Positions 15,679-25,310 are shown, numbered from the stretch's first letter. The stretch: DNA of 64,000 bases from JACKCD01 sp041390905 (GCA_041390905.1 JAWKPA010000015.1:372001-436000), one strand, 5' to 3'. Notes: a model not told the origin generated them from the letters alone. A program made the numbers and translations.

Positions 15679-17934
15679 GTGATAAAGAGCCAAACCAGCT
15701 ATGAAGCGGCCCTGAACCGAGGCCACAGTTACAACTGGGATCAAGATTGGGAAGCGGCTATCCGTGCTTTTCAGCAAGCCATCAAGGAAGTTCCGCATGA
15801 GCCAGCTCCCTATGCCGGCCTGGGCATGGCCTATATGGGCTTGCAGCAGTTGGGCAAGGCACTGGAAAATTACAAGCTGGCCGCTCGCTACTCGCAGGGC
15901 GATATTATTTACCTGCGGCATGTGGCGGAACTGCAGCAGGAGCTTGGGCTGCTGGCTGAGGCCGGGCAAACCTATATGGCGATTGGCGAGGTGGAGTTGG
16001 GGCGGCGGCGGCTGAAGGAGGCGGTGGATAATTGGCACCGTGCCACGCGGTTGAATCCTTCGCTGCTGCGAGCGCACCAGCGGTTGGCGGCTGTTTACCA
16101 AAAGCAGGGAGTTGTGCGTAACGCCACGCACGAATATTTGATGATCGCCCATTTGCTGCTGGCGCAGGGGGAAAAGGACAAGGCACTGCATGCGTGTGGC
16201 TTTGCCCTGCAGCTTGACCCGCGTAATGCCGATGTGCTGACGGCAATGGAGATGGTGAAGCAGGGGCAGCCGCTTTTTACGGAAAAGCAGATGGCTCCCC
16301 GCGTTGGTTCGGCGGGGGGAACGGGGCGGGAACTGGAAACGGCCGTTTTACCCGCCAAGGTTGAAGCCGAAACGGCCGTTCCCGTGCAAGATGCCAAACG
16401 CCACGCTCTGGAGCAACTCGCCACCCAGCTTTTTAGCGAAGACGAAGACCCCGGCAAGCTGCGCCGTGCCACCCTGCTCAGCCAGGCACTGGATGCCCAA
16501 ACGCGGGGGTTGACCAACGAGTCCATTAGCTTTTATGAGCAGGCCATTACTGGTGGGGAAACCAGCCCGGCCGTTCATTTTAATTTGGGGCTGCTTTATC
16601 AGGACAAGCTCCGCTTTGAAGATGCTATTCGGGAGTTTGAAACGGCCGTTTCTGAACCCGAATACCGTCTTGCCAGCCACTTCTCCCTCGGCGAATGCTA
16701 CCGCGCCCGTGGCCGCATTGACAAAGCCATCACCCACTTCATCAGCGTGCTGCGCATTGTTGACCAGGAAACCGTGCGCCACGACCAGGCCGACCGGCTG
16801 ATTGAGCTGTATGAAAACCTGGCCGACAGTCTGATGGCAAAGGGCGAGCACGACCAGGCCACCTCCTTTGCCAATGCCCTAGTAGACTTTTTGGGGCAGC
16901 GCGGTTGGGAAGACAAGGTGAAGGAGGCGCGTGACCGGCTGGATGCCATTTCTGACACCGGCATGATGATTTTGGGCGATGTGTTGACGGCCGGCACCGA
17001 ACACGTGCTGGAATCCCTCTATCTGAGCAAGGAGTACGCCCGGCGTGGCATGTACAACACCGCCATCGAAGAAACCTACCGCGCCATCCAGCTTTCGCCT
17101 GATTATTTGCCCGCCCACATTCGGTTGGCGGAGCTGCTGTCTGAACAGGGGCGGCAGGAGATGGCCTCGGCCAAGTTTATGGTCATTGCCGATAATTACC
17201 GCGCCCGTGGCGACAACAACGGGGCGATTGTGGCCTACGAGAAGGTAGCCGAGCTTTCGCCGCTGGATTTGCCCATTCGCGCCCGGCTGATTGACATGCT
17301 CAAGCGGCATGGTCAAATTGACCGCGCCCTTGAGCATTATGGAGCGATGGGCGGTGCCTATTACCAGCTTGCCCAGGTGGATGAGGCGCGTGTAACCTAT
17401 CAGGATGCGCTGAAGCTGGTGCCGCGCAGCAGCGATGAGGCGGGCTGGAAGCTGCGCCTGCTGCGGCAGTTGGCCGATCTGGACATGCAGCGGCTGGATT
17501 GGCGGCAGGCGCTGCTGGCGTACCGGGAACTGCGTGAACTTGACCCCGATGATGAGCGGATTGCGCTGACGCTGGTGGATTTGTATTACAAGGTGGGTTT
17601 GCCCAATAATGCGATCAATTTGCTGGATCAATATTTGATGCAGATGGTGCGCACGGGGCGCGGGAACAAGGTGATTGCAATTTTGGAGGATTTGGTGCAA
17701 CAACGGCCGTTTGATGCCAACCTGGCCGAACGACTGTACCGCCTCTATGTGCAGCGTAAACAGCGTCAGGCCGCCATTGATTTGCTTGATGGCCTGGGCG
17801 AAGCCCAGCTTGAGGCTGGCGACGCTGAAGGTGCGGTTAAAACATTGGAGCGCATCATCAAGCTCAATCCGCCCGACAAGGCCAGCTATCAGCAGTTGTT
17901 GCAGCAGTTGCTGGAGCAAACGCCTAATCATTAA
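15679..17934 (+). CDS. Large tetratricopeptide-repeat protein
   Basis: The 751-residue protein consists mainly of TPR units, with no signal peptide or membrane segment. Clear units include AIRAFQQAIKEVPHEPAPYA, SPAVHFNLGLLYQDKLRFED, AIEETYRAIQLSPDYLPAHI and AIVAYEKVAELSPLDLPIRA. A less regular linker with acidic residues lies at about 205-260. TPRs are protein-interaction scaffolds; no enzymatic domain is seen. A GTG at 15679 is favoured because GGAG (15668-15671) is 7 nt upstream; a TTG sits one codon before. It lies upstream of cdaA in the same direction, so a cell-envelope link is possible but unproven. Confidence 0.8.
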   Translation: MIKSQTSYEAALNRGHSYNWDQDWEAAIRAFQQAIKEVPHEPAPYAGLGMAYMGLQQLGKALENYKLAARYSQGDIIYLRHVAELQQELGLLAEAGQTYMAIGEVELGRRRLKEAVDNWHRATRLNPSLLRAHQRLAAVYQKQGVVRNATHEYLMIAHLLLAQGEKDKALHACGFALQLDPRNADVLTAMEMVKQGQPLFTEKQMAPRVGSAGGTGRELETAVLPAKVEAETAVPVQDAKRHALEQLATQLFSEDEDPGKLRRATLLSQALDAQTRGLTNESISFYEQAITGGETSPAVHFNLGLLYQDKLRFEDAIREFETAVSEPEYRLASHFSLGECYRARGRIDKAITHFISVLRIVDQETVRHDQADRLIELYENLADSLMAKGEHDQATSFANALVDFLGQRGWEDKVKEARDRLDAISDTGMMILGDVLTAGTEHVLESLYLSKEYARRGMYNTAIEETYRAIQLSPDYLPAHIRLAELLSEQGRQEMASAKFMVIADNYRARGDNNGAIVAYEKVAELSPLDLPIRARLIDMLKRHGQIDRALEHYGAMGGAYYQLAQVDEARVTYQDALKLVPRSSDEAGWKLRLLRQLADLDMQRLDWRQALLAYRELRELDPDDERIALTLVDLYYKVGLPNNAINLLDQYLMQMVRTGRGNKVIAILEDLVQQRPFDANLAERLYRLYVQRKQRQAAIDLLDGLGEAQLEAGDAEGAVKTLERIIKLNPPDKASYQQLLQQLLEQTPNH

Positions 17935-18060
17935 ACGAACAGGTTTTGGGGGTCAATGGCTCTCGCCTGGTAATTATCACAACCCTTTCACAACGAAAAT
18001 GACCCATTCGGGTTTTTTCAGGTACAATCTGGTTGTTAATCAGAGGGCGTATCTGCACGA

Positions 18061-18864
18061 ATGGATTCTTTAACCACCCAACTTCTTTCTTACCTCAACC
18101 GTTTAGATGCGCCCAGCATTATTGATATTGCGCTGGTAACGGCCGTTCTTTACGGCCTTCTCCTCCTCATTCGCAACACCCGCGCCATCCAAATGCTGCG
18201 CGGCCTCATCATCGTTGCCCTCATCGTCTTCATTCTCTCCTCCGTCCAGCAGTTCCCCGCCTTCAACTGGCTTATCAACGGCATTATCCCCGCCCTTGTC
18301 GTCGCCGTTCCTGTCCTCTTCCAGCCCGAACTGCGCCGTGCATTGGAACAGTTGGGGCATACCGGCCGCTACTTCCGCTTCTTCCGGCGCAATGTGCAAA
18401 ACCTGGCCGTTTTGGCAACCAAAGATGCCAGCCTGCGCCTGTCGCAGCGCCGCTATGGGGCGCTCATTGTTTTTGAACAAGACACCGGGCTACAGGAATA
18501 CGTAGACACCGGTATCCTGATGGAAGCCTTGCCCTCACCTGAACTGCTGCTAACCATCTTCAACAAACACACCGAGCTGCATGATGGTGCCGTCATTGTG
18601 CGCGACCAGAAAATTGTAGCCGCTGCCTGCGTGCTGCCGCTTTCCACCAGCAGTCTTTCTGACAGGCAAATGGGGCTGCGCCATCGCGCCGCCCTCGGCA
18701 TCAGCGAAGTCAGCGACGCTATCGCAGTAGTGGTGTCCGAAGAAACGGGGCAGGTTTCTATTGCCCATAACGGCCGTATTTTACGCCGTCAGGACATCTC
18801 CCGTCTGGATACCATTCTCCACGCCTTCATGCAAAACCCGCGCCAACGAGGTCAAGCCCAATGA
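18061..18864 (+). CDS. cdaA: Diadenylate cyclase CdaA
   Basis: The 267-residue protein has three N-terminal membrane segments (about residues 20-90) and then a DisA_N cyclase domain. The catalytic motifs are DGA in ELHDGAVIVRDQK and RHR in GLRHRAALGISE. CdaA makes cyclic di-AMP from ATP, a signal for potassium and osmotic control and cell-wall homeostasis. Translation is coupled to cdaR by an ATGA overlap, the standard CdaA-CdaR arrangement; glmM is not present here. Its start ATG is the first codon of a clean frame. Confidence 0.95.
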   Translation: MDSLTTQLLSYLNRLDAPSIIDIALVTAVLYGLLLLIRNTRAIQMLRGLIIVALIVFILSSVQQFPAFNWLINGIIPALVVAVPVLFQPELRRALEQLGHTGRYFRFFRRNVQNLAVLATKDASLRLSQRRYGALIVFEQDTGLQEYVDTGILMEALPSPELLLTIFNKHTELHDGAVIVRDQKIVAAACVLPLSTSSLSDRQMGLRHRAALGISEVSDAIAVVVSEETGQVSIAHNGRILRRQDISRLDTILHAFMQNPRQRGQAQ

Positions 18865-20276
18865 TCCGCTTCCTCCGCTCCCTCGTCGCCAATATCGCCC
18901 TGCTGGTTCTCGCCTTTATTTTGGCACTCATCATCTGGGTCAACGCCATTCGTGACCAAGACCCCGTGCGAACACAGTTTCTGCAAGTTCCCGTCGAGAT
19001 CATTGGGCAACCCGACAATACCATTTTGCAAAGCCCCACGCGCCGCCAAACCGTGCAGGTTGTTTTTGAAGGCCCCTCCTCGACCGTCAATAGCTTGACC
19101 GATAGCGATTTTCTGGCGCGTGTTGATCTTGGCACCGTGCCATTGGGTACAGATGTCTCTGTGCCGATTGTCGTTGAGGCAAGAGAGGCCAATGTCAATA
19201 TCCAAACCAGCTCGCCCGAAAGTTTGGTGGTGAACCTTGAAGAATTGGTGACGCAGGAAATACCAGTGACGCTGGATTTGCGCGGCGCGGTGGCACGTGG
19301 ACACAGCCAGGGAACACCGCTTATTGACCCGCCAACCATCACCGTGTCTGGCCCTGCCTCCCGCGTCAACCCACTCGATTTTGCCCGTGCTACCGTTTTT
19401 CTAAACAATGAGCGCGAAACCAAGATTGATAACCCACAGCCCATTTTTTATGATCGCCAGGGTCGGGTTGCCAGCGTCAGTGGGCTGACGCTTAGCACAG
19501 AACAGGTGCAGGTGACTGTGCCGATTGACGAAGCGGCTGATTTTGCTGAAAAGTTTGTGGATGTGGTGTGGACAGGCGACCCTGCGCCAGGGTACCGGCT
19601 CTTGAGCATTAGTGCTGACCCGCCAAGTGTATTAATACAAGGCAGCCCTACCCAGCTTGGGCAGGTGATACGCATTGAGACAGAGCCAATTGACATCAAT
19701 GGATTGACTGAATCATTTGAACAGAAGGCGGCGCTGGTGCTGCCAGCGGGCATTAGCCTGGATCAAGATCAGGAACTGGTGGTAAAAATTGAAATTGAGC
19801 CGCTGGTGACATCGGCTACCTATACCCGCCCGGTTGAGCTGCTGGGATTGGCCGACGGTTTGGAAGCGATTTTAGACCCGGAAGAGGTGCGCGTTTTCTT
19901 GTTTGGGCCGCTGCCGGCTCTGGATACGCTGCTGGACGAGGAGGTGCGGGTAACGGCCGATTTATTTGGGCTGGATGTGGGTACCTATTCGCTGGAGCCA
20001 GACGTGAATTTTCCTGAGCGGGGTATTGAGCTGCGCTCTATTCAGCCGGCGCAAATTACGGTGACGATTACGGAGGCGATTACGACAACGGCGGGGATTA
20101 CAGATACGGCTTCGCTGCTGTTGGGCTTGCCGTTGGCGCAGGGAGATGGGGGAGAAACGGCCGTTTCTGCTACCCCTCTGTCATCACCCACGCCCCCCAC
20201 TTTCCCCACCACCAACCACCAACCATTTGCATCCCCGCCACAACCGCGTAAAATCAACCGCTTGCAGACCATGTAA
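18861..20276 (+). CDS. cdaR: YbbR-domain regulator of CdaA (CdaR)
   Basis: The 471-residue protein has one N-terminal membrane anchor (FLRSLVANIALLVLAFILAL followed by IIWVNAI) and an extracytoplasmic part made of four YbbR-type beta repeats (about residues 40-400). These are recognisable by V.V...G........G..VV...P..V.V.GP patterns such as PPTITVSGPASRVNPLDFAR. A Thr/Pro-rich tail ends the protein. CdaR modulates the cyclase from the outer face of the membrane. The ATG overlaps the cdaA stop. The last 40 codons change abruptly to C-rich after an AACGGCCGTT at 20156 and read as low-complexity Pro/Thr. Confidence 0.88.
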   Translation: MIRFLRSLVANIALLVLAFILALIIWVNAIRDQDPVRTQFLQVPVEIIGQPDNTILQSPTRRQTVQVVFEGPSSTVNSLTDSDFLARVDLGTVPLGTDVSVPIVVEAREANVNIQTSSPESLVVNLEELVTQEIPVTLDLRGAVARGHSQGTPLIDPPTITVSGPASRVNPLDFARATVFLNNERETKIDNPQPIFYDRQGRVASVSGLTLSTEQVQVTVPIDEAADFAEKFVDVVWTGDPAPGYRLLSISADPPSVLIQGSPTQLGQVIRIETEPIDINGLTESFEQKAALVLPAGISLDQDQELVVKIEIEPLVTSATYTRPVELLGLADGLEAILDPEEVRVFLFGPLPALDTLLDEEVRVTADLFGLDVGTYSLEPDVNFPERGIELRSIQPAQITVTITEAITTTAGITDTASLLLGLPLAQGDGGETAVSATPLSSPTPPTFPTTNHQPFASPPQPRKINRLQTM

Positions 20277-20304
20277 TCATCATATTGGAGAGCGCGGTAA
20301 GAGA

Positions 20305-20332
20305 ATAACAACCTCCAATCCCCAATCTCAAA
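20305..20332. repeat. Half copy of the GGAGATTGG-type repeat
   Basis: CCTCCAATCCCCAATCTC is one arm of the family without its complement, 20 bp before the der start codon. Confidence 0.5.
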
Positions 20333-20351
20333 CCGATCCGTTAATAAAACC

Positions 20352-21722
20352 ATGTCACATAAAGCACTTGTTGCCCTCGTTGGCCGTCCCAACGTGGGCA
20401 AATCAACCCTATTTAACCGCATCGTCGGCAAACGGCTGGCAGTTGTGTCCGAGGTGGCTGGCACCACCCGCGACCGCCTTTACGCCGACGCCGACTGGGC
20501 CGGCACCACCTTTACCGTGGTAGACACCGGTGGTATTGAAGTCACCGAGGGGCGCAACACTGACCCCCTTTCCGAAGACTCTGAACAATTCCTGCCCCTC
20601 ATTCGGCAGCAGGCCAACATTGCCATCCAGGATGCCGATGTCATTGTCCATGTTGTGGATGGGCAGGCGGGGCTAACCGCCGCCGACAAAGAGGTGGCCG
20701 CTATTTTGCGTCAAACCAAGAAGCCCGTCATCATTGCCGCCAACAAGCTCGAATCGGCCAACCTGCGCGACAATGCCTTTGAATTTTACGAACTGGCACT
20801 TGGTGCCGTGTTTCCCATCTCTGCCCTGCACGGCTCAGGCTCCGGTGATTTACTTGATGCTATTGTTGCTGAAATCCCCGACTACTTTGAAGAGGATGAA
20901 GACGACGACAGCATCAAAATCGCCATTCTGGGCCGCCCCAACGCCGGAAAGTCCACGCTGGTCAACAAACTGCTGGGCGAAGAGCGCAGTATTGTTAGCC
21001 CCATTGCTGGCACCACCCGTGACGCCATTGATACCAAGCTGCGCTGGTATGGGGAGGAGTTCACCATTATTGATACTGCTGGAATCCGGCGGCGCGGCAA
21101 AATTATTCCTGGTGTAGAAAAATACAGCGTTTTGCGTGCCTTGCGTGCCGTAGAACGCGCCGATGTGGTGCTGCTGCTGGTGGATATTGCTACCGATGAC
21201 GGGGTGACTGCCCAGGATACCCACATTGCTGGCATTCTGACCGATTCGTCGGCCGGGGTGATTGTGCTGGTGAACAAGTGGGATTTGGTGGAAAAAGACA
21301 CCCACACCATTCACCAGTACACCGAAGCCATCAAGCGTGACCTCAACTTTTTGCCCTATGCGCCCATTCTGTTTATTTCGGCCGAAACTGGGCAGCGGGT
21401 ACACAAAATTTTGCCGCTGGTGCTGGAAGTGGATGAGGCTCGCCATCAGCGGATTCCCACGGGCGAACTGAACAAATTTATGCGCGAGGCGGTGGCGCAG
21501 CACGCGCCGCCCAGCAAGGGGCGCACCCAGCTTAAGTTTTATTACGCCACGCAAGTGGGGGTAACGCCGCCTACCATTGTCTTTTTTGTCAACAAGCCCG
21601 ACATGGTGCATTTTGGCTATGAACGGTATCTGGAAAATCGGCTGCGTGAACTGTATCCGTTTACCGGAACGCCGATCAAATTTATTTTCCGCGCCCGCAG
21701 CGAGGATCGGTTTGGAGTGTAG
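20352..21722 (+). CDS. der: Ribosome-assembly GTPase Der (EngA)
   Basis: The 456-residue protein contains two tandem GTPase domains and a C-terminal KH-like domain. Domain 1 has GRPNVGKST, DTGGIE and NKLE. The last deviates from NKxD, having Glu in place of Asp, which may weaken guanine recognition. Domain 2 has GRPNAGKST, DTAGIRRRG and NKWD. Residues from about 350 contain the KH domain with GVTPPTIVFFVNKPDMVHFG. Der acts in 50S subunit maturation. The ATG at 20352 is clear. A methyltransferase gene follows with no spacing. Confidence 0.95.
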   Translation: MSHKALVALVGRPNVGKSTLFNRIVGKRLAVVSEVAGTTRDRLYADADWAGTTFTVVDTGGIEVTEGRNTDPLSEDSEQFLPLIRQQANIAIQDADVIVHVVDGQAGLTAADKEVAAILRQTKKPVIIAANKLESANLRDNAFEFYELALGAVFPISALHGSGSGDLLDAIVAEIPDYFEEDEDDDSIKIAILGRPNAGKSTLVNKLLGEERSIVSPIAGTTRDAIDTKLRWYGEEFTIIDTAGIRRRGKIIPGVEKYSVLRALRAVERADVVLLLVDIATDDGVTAQDTHIAGILTDSSAGVIVLVNKWDLVEKDTHTIHQYTEAIKRDLNFLPYAPILFISAETGQRVHKILPLVLEVDEARHQRIPTGELNKFMREAVAQHAPPSKGRTQLKFYYATQVGVTPPTIVFFVNKPDMVHFGYERYLENRLRELYPFTGTPIKFIFRARSEDRFGV

Positions 21723-21725
21723 GTG

Positions 21726-22814
21726 ATGAGATATTATGTGCAGACGATGCCGGGCGTGGAAGAGATTGCCTGGCTGGAAATTCGTGCCTTGCTCCCCACA
21801 GCGGAATTTGTGGAGTATCAGTTTGCTAAAGAGCAGAACGGGATTGTGCTGTTTGATTACGATGGGCCGGTGGAAAAGCTGCTGCAACTGCAAACGGCCG
21901 AAGATGTTTTTATGGAGGCATTGTCTGTTCCCAAGCTGCTGCGCGGCAAGCGGGATTTGGCACAGATTAAGGAGCTGGTGGGGCGGGGTGAAGATGTGGG
22001 GCGGGCGATTAACGCGCTGGGACGCTACCGCAAATTTAGCACGCCGCCCACGTTTCGGGTGATTAGCCGCAAATATGGCAAGCACGAGTATCGGCGGAAG
22101 GATGTGGAGCGGATGGTGCTGGAGGCGTTGCAGCTGCGGAACCCGCGCTGGACGGCCGTTCCTGATGCTGCCCAGGTTGAGTTTTGGGTCAACCTGTTGG
22201 GGTCACGTCTGCTGCTCGGCATCCGACTGTCTGACAAGCAAATGCGCCATCGCTTTAACCGCAAGGTGGAGCTTCCGGCTTCGCTGCGCCCCTCAGTGGC
22301 GGCGGCAATGGTGTTTCTGACGGAGCCAACGGCGCAGGATGTGTTTTTAGACCCAATGTGCGGCAGTGGCACCATTTTGCTGGCGCGGCGGCTGATGGGG
22401 TCATACAAGCGGCTTTTGGGTGGGGACAGTGACCCGACGAGGGTGGCGGCTTCGGAGCAGAATATTGCCGGCCGACGGAAAAAGGGGTTACCCTCCACGG
22501 TGCAACTGCGCCGCTGGGACGCGCAAAAGCTGCCGCTGGAGACGGGGAGCGTGGACAAGGTGGCAACGAATTTGCCGTTTGGCAAGCAGGTTGGTACGCC
22601 GGCCGAACTGGAGCGTCTTTACCCGGCGGTGTTTAAGGAACTGGAGCGGGTGGTGCGGCCAAACGGCCGTTTAGTGATCCTGAGCAGTGAGTATGAGCTG
22701 GTAAAAACGGCCGTTCGTCAATGCCCCCACCTCGAAATTGAGCGCGGCTACTCCATCGCCATCCTCGGCCAATGGGGGCGCATTTACCTTATTCGCCGCA
22801 CTGGCGAAGCATGA
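21726..22814 (+). CDS. THUMP-class RNA guanine-N2 methyltransferase (Trm14/TrmN-like)
   Basis: The 362-residue protein begins with a ferredoxin-like/THUMP region (about residues 1-160; YYVQTMPGVEEIAWLEIRAL) followed by a Rossmann methyltransferase. The SAM-binding motif is DPMCGSGTILLARRLM and the catalytic motif is NLPFGKQVG, a variant of NPPYG seen in Trm14/TrmN-type enzymes that make m2G in tRNA. RlmL-type 23S enzymes are the main alternative. The ATG at 21726 is used; a GTG directly abuts the der stop at 21723. Its end overlaps a decayed gene on the other strand. Confidence 0.8.
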   Translation: MRYYVQTMPGVEEIAWLEIRALLPTAEFVEYQFAKEQNGIVLFDYDGPVEKLLQLQTAEDVFMEALSVPKLLRGKRDLAQIKELVGRGEDVGRAINALGRYRKFSTPPTFRVISRKYGKHEYRRKDVERMVLEALQLRNPRWTAVPDAAQVEFWVNLLGSRLLLGIRLSDKQMRHRFNRKVELPASLRPSVAAAMVFLTEPTAQDVFLDPMCGSGTILLARRLMGSYKRLLGGDSDPTRVAASEQNIAGRRKKGLPSTVQLRRWDAQKLPLETGSVDKVATNLPFGKQVGTPAELERLYPAVFKELERVVRPNGRLVILSSEYELVKTAVRQCPHLEIERGYSIAILGQWGRIYLIRRTGEA

Positions 22815-22997
22815 CTTTTCCCGTTTCAAAGTCGGTTAGCGCGGAGGAGTGTTCGTAGATGATTTTCCAGCCGCCCACATATCAAACACGCAAACATTCG
22901 GGTCGTATAATGAGGTGAAGGCGGCGACATTTTTGGAAAAAACGGCCGTTTTGTGAGCCTCAAACACCTGCAAAATCAACCGCTCATCCTTGTCCAT
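22789..22997 (-). pseudogene. SnoaL-like/DUF4440 remnant with internal deletion and frameshift
   Basis: Reading from ATG 22997 gives MDKDERLILQVFEAHKTAVF...LYDPNVCVFDMW and then a shifted, short end. In the +1 frame the sequence resumes as GWKIIYEHSSALTDFETGKV and runs to a TAA at 22789, inside the methyltransferase gene. In intact SnoaL-like proteins about 60-70 residues lie between the FDMWG-type and GW+I.HEH.S-type motifs. They are missing here, so the middle was lost and the frame broken at the junction. An AACGGCCGTT lies in the first half (22942). Confidence 0.7.
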
Positions 22998-23084
22998 AGA
23001 ATTTCCATGCTTTTATGTGAATGATGTCGCTATGATGTAGAGCAAATGTTCTGCTGCCAAAAACAAGCCGCTGCCGGGCGTGCA

Positions 23085-24794
23085 TTATGAGCAACCTGCA
23101 TAAACGGCAAACTGATTCCGCCCCGCTTGTTTAGCTGCATATAACGCTTGGTCAGCACAAGCAACTAATGCCTCCAAGGTCCAATCATGCACCTGCCGGA
23201 GTTCAGCAACACCCAGACTGATAGTGACATAAAGATTTTCCTTTACGGTGTCAATCGGGTGGGAAGCTATTTTTCTGCATAGGTCTTGGGCAACCCGTTG
23301 CCCCTCAGCACAACTGCAGTGCGGTAGCAAAATGACAAATTCATCTCCCCCATACCGACCAAAAATCGTGTCTTCATACATGCTTTCACGTATAAGCTCT
23401 GTGGTGTGAATCAGCATCTGATCGCCAATGGCATGTCCATAGCTGTCATTCAATTCTTTGAAATAGTCAAGATCAAACAAAAGCGCAGTCAGGGGCTGTG
23501 CTTGCTCCAAAGCGCATTTGACAGCTTGCTCCCCTAAGGCAAACAATTCACGCCGATTGAGTATCCCTGTTAAGGGATCGAGGCTCGCTAATTTTTGCAA
23601 CAATGCCTGTGTACTTTTTCGTTCTTCAATTTCTCGCTTTAGCTCTATGGTTGTCAGATAATGAATCTGGGCATCTCTTTTTGCCGTTTCAACCTGATGC
23701 AAAACCTGCAGTCCCGATAAACGCTTGGCCGTTTCCTCATTAAAAACAGCTTCCTTAAGGGTATGAAATTGCTTGAAATGCTGCAGAGCGGTTTCAAATT
23801 CGCCTTGTCTTTCATGCAGTTCAGACAAGAGATGATGGCATTGAAATTCCCCGCGTGGGTCATTGGATATACGGCTGAGCGATAACGCATTCTGTAGGGC
23901 AGCAAGCGCAGACCCATTACTGTGCTGGTGCAGATAAACCTTCCCTAAATTCAGCAAACACTGCAGTTCATCTGCCCCAGCTTTTTTTTCCTGTGCCAAC
24001 ACAAGTGCCTGTCGCAAATATTCTTCGGCTTTGGCAAAATCCTTTATCCCCAGATAAATTTCACCCATAGTACTCAGTGCTGTTAAAGCCACAATCTCTA
24101 GTCCATTACGAAGAGCCAGTTGAAGACTTTCCTGACAAGCTTCTAACGCCTGTTCACCATTGCCTAACTCAAGGTACGTCATGGCTAGGTTATTTAGTGC
24201 AATGCTTTCGCCTTGCGGACGATTTGTCTCGTGGCAATATTGCACAACTTGTTGGCCTATTTCCAGCGCTGCTTCAAGATCGTGAGACTCCGCATAAACC
24301 ACACTGAGGATGTTAAGGGAACCAACCTCGTGTTGTTTGTGACCCATTGCCTGAGCCAGTTTTTGCTTCTTTATAGCATATTCGGCTGCGACAACATAAT
24401 CACCAAGACAGCGGTATGTCCAACTGACAACCCCTAAAATATCCAGTTCAAGGTTCTGCATTTCAGACTCCTTGTGCGGGATATTTTCCAGGATTTCAAG
24501 TGCCTGTAGCGATTGGGACAAAGCGCGGTCATAACTACCGGCATCGGTGTTCAAAGCAATCAAGCTTCGCAGGCTGCCCAAAATTCCTGGTAAATAAGGG
24601 TTTTGCTCGAATTCGCCGCTATAGGACAGATCATATGCCTGTTCCGCAAAACGACGCCCTTTTTCTGTACCATCTAAATGCGTGCGCCAAGCGATTTTAT
24701 GAAGGAGGTCAATTTGGGTCTTTGTGTCGGTGGCTTCCTTCAATTGTGTTTCCCACTTCAGAATATCTTGGTTGGCGATTGTCGTAGTTTCCAC
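23085..24794 (-). CDS. Soluble TPR protein with C-terminal GGDEF (diguanylate cyclase) domain
   Basis: The 569-residue protein has no membrane segment. Residues about 15-350 are TPR units (for example IALNNLAMTYLELGNGEQAL and YLRQALVLAQEKKAGADELQ). A coiled segment follows, and then a GGDEF domain from about residue 405. It has the intact signature RYGGDEFVILLP and metal-site residues in LLFDLDYFKELNDSYGH, so c-di-GMP synthesis is likely. No inhibitory RxxD is seen at the usual place before GGDEF. The GTG at 24794 with GAGG 8 nt upstream is preferred to TTG at 24806. The TPR part presumably senses a protein partner. Confidence 0.88.
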   Translation of the reverse strand: METTTIANQDILKWETQLKEATDTKTQIDLLHKIAWRTHLDGTEKGRRFAEQAYDLSYSGEFEQNPYLPGILGSLRSLIALNTDAGSYDRALSQSLQALEILENIPHKESEMQNLELDILGVVSWTYRCLGDYVVAAEYAIKKQKLAQAMGHKQHEVGSLNILSVVYAESHDLEAALEIGQQVVQYCHETNRPQGESIALNNLAMTYLELGNGEQALEACQESLQLALRNGLEIVALTALSTMGEIYLGIKDFAKAEEYLRQALVLAQEKKAGADELQCLLNLGKVYLHQHSNGSALAALQNALSLSRISNDPRGEFQCHHLLSELHERQGEFETALQHFKQFHTLKEAVFNEETAKRLSGLQVLHQVETAKRDAQIHYLTTIELKREIEERKSTQALLQKLASLDPLTGILNRRELFALGEQAVKCALEQAQPLTALLFDLDYFKELNDSYGHAIGDQMLIHTTELIRESMYEDTIFGRYGGDEFVILLPHCSCAEGQRVAQDLCRKIASHPIDTVKENLYVTISLGVAELRQVHDWTLEALVACADQALYAAKQAGRNQFAVYAGCS

Positions 24795-25024
24795 TCCAAA
24801 CCTCAAAAATGGATTTAGTGCTTTGTTATCTACTTACCATACAAAGCAGGTGATTGGTTAATGGTGTGTTGTTTATGAAGGTGCGGCGTTTGGATTGCAA
24901 ACAACAGCCAGATTTTAGTATAAACTATATCCAAATGAACCTCAATTGCTTATTGATCGCTTCGCTTCTGCACATAGAATAATTAGGATCGTTAACAGTG
25001 TTGAACTCGTAGCCGTAAATCACA
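24795..25024. other. AT-rich intergenic region
   Basis: Between the GGDEF gene start and the riboflavin-operon promoter. It is AT-richer than its surroundings; no gene, repeat or convincing second promoter was seen. Confidence 0.5.
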
Positions 25025-25053
25025 TTGATCCTGCCGTATAGGCTTGCTATAAT
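25025..25053 (+). promoter_or_regulatory. Sigma-70-type promoter of the FMN-riboswitch operon
   Basis: -35 TTGATC (25025-25030), 17-bp spacer, perfect -10 TATAAT (25048-25053). The predicted transcript start near 25060 is just before the riboswitch, which supports the call. Confidence 0.8.
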
Positions 25054-25077
25054 TTTTCATAATAATTTGATAATAAA

Positions 25078-25279
25078 CCTTCGGGGCAGGGCGAAATCCC
25101 CGACCGGCGGTGAGGCCAGCGCAGGCCAAGCCCGCGACCTTTGTTAGTAAACAGTAAACAGTAAACAGTAATCAGTTTTAACGTTCATGACTGATAACTG
25201 ATTACTGATAACCGATTACCGACAAAGCTGATCTGGTGTAATTCCAGAGCCGACAGTGACAGTCTGGATGGGAGAAGGT
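25078..25279 (+). ncRNA. FMN riboswitch (RFN element) with an enlarged variable arm
   Basis: The conserved FMN aptamer parts are all present in order: TCGGGGCAGGGCGAAATCCC, GACCGGCGGTGAGGCC, AGCCCGCGACC, then GATCTGGTGTAATTCCAGA, GCCGACAGTGACAGTCTGGA and TGGGAGAAGG. The strand is plus and a transporter operon follows. Between the AGCCCGCGA part and the GATCTGG part, where RFN elements carry a stem of variable length, there are about 85 extra bases (25140-25225) made of GTAAACAG/GTAATCAG words and their complement. These match the dispersed hairpin family elsewhere in the window. The core is uninterrupted, so FMN binding should be kept. A terminator follows at 25311. Confidence 0.93.
25140..25226. 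repeat. GTAATCAG-type hairpin repeat inside the riboswitch arm
   Basis: Three GTAAACA words and GTAATCAG, a 14-nt loop, then CTGATAACTGATTACTGATAA and CCGATTAC words. Same word family as at 27402, 59237 and 61704. Confidence 0.8.
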
Positions 25280-25310
25280 AGGCAACAATGCCGCGTGTTG
25301 TATTTTCCAT

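Noticed and set aside
16879..17931. 350-codon minus-strand open frame opposite the TPR gene
   Set aside because: The plus strand shows continuous TPR units; the shadow frame is His/Gln/Leu-rich with no domain signs.
20850..22085. 411-codon minus-strand open frame across der and the methyltransferase gene
   Set aside because: It spans two clearly homologous plus-strand genes and has the low-complexity look of antisense translation.
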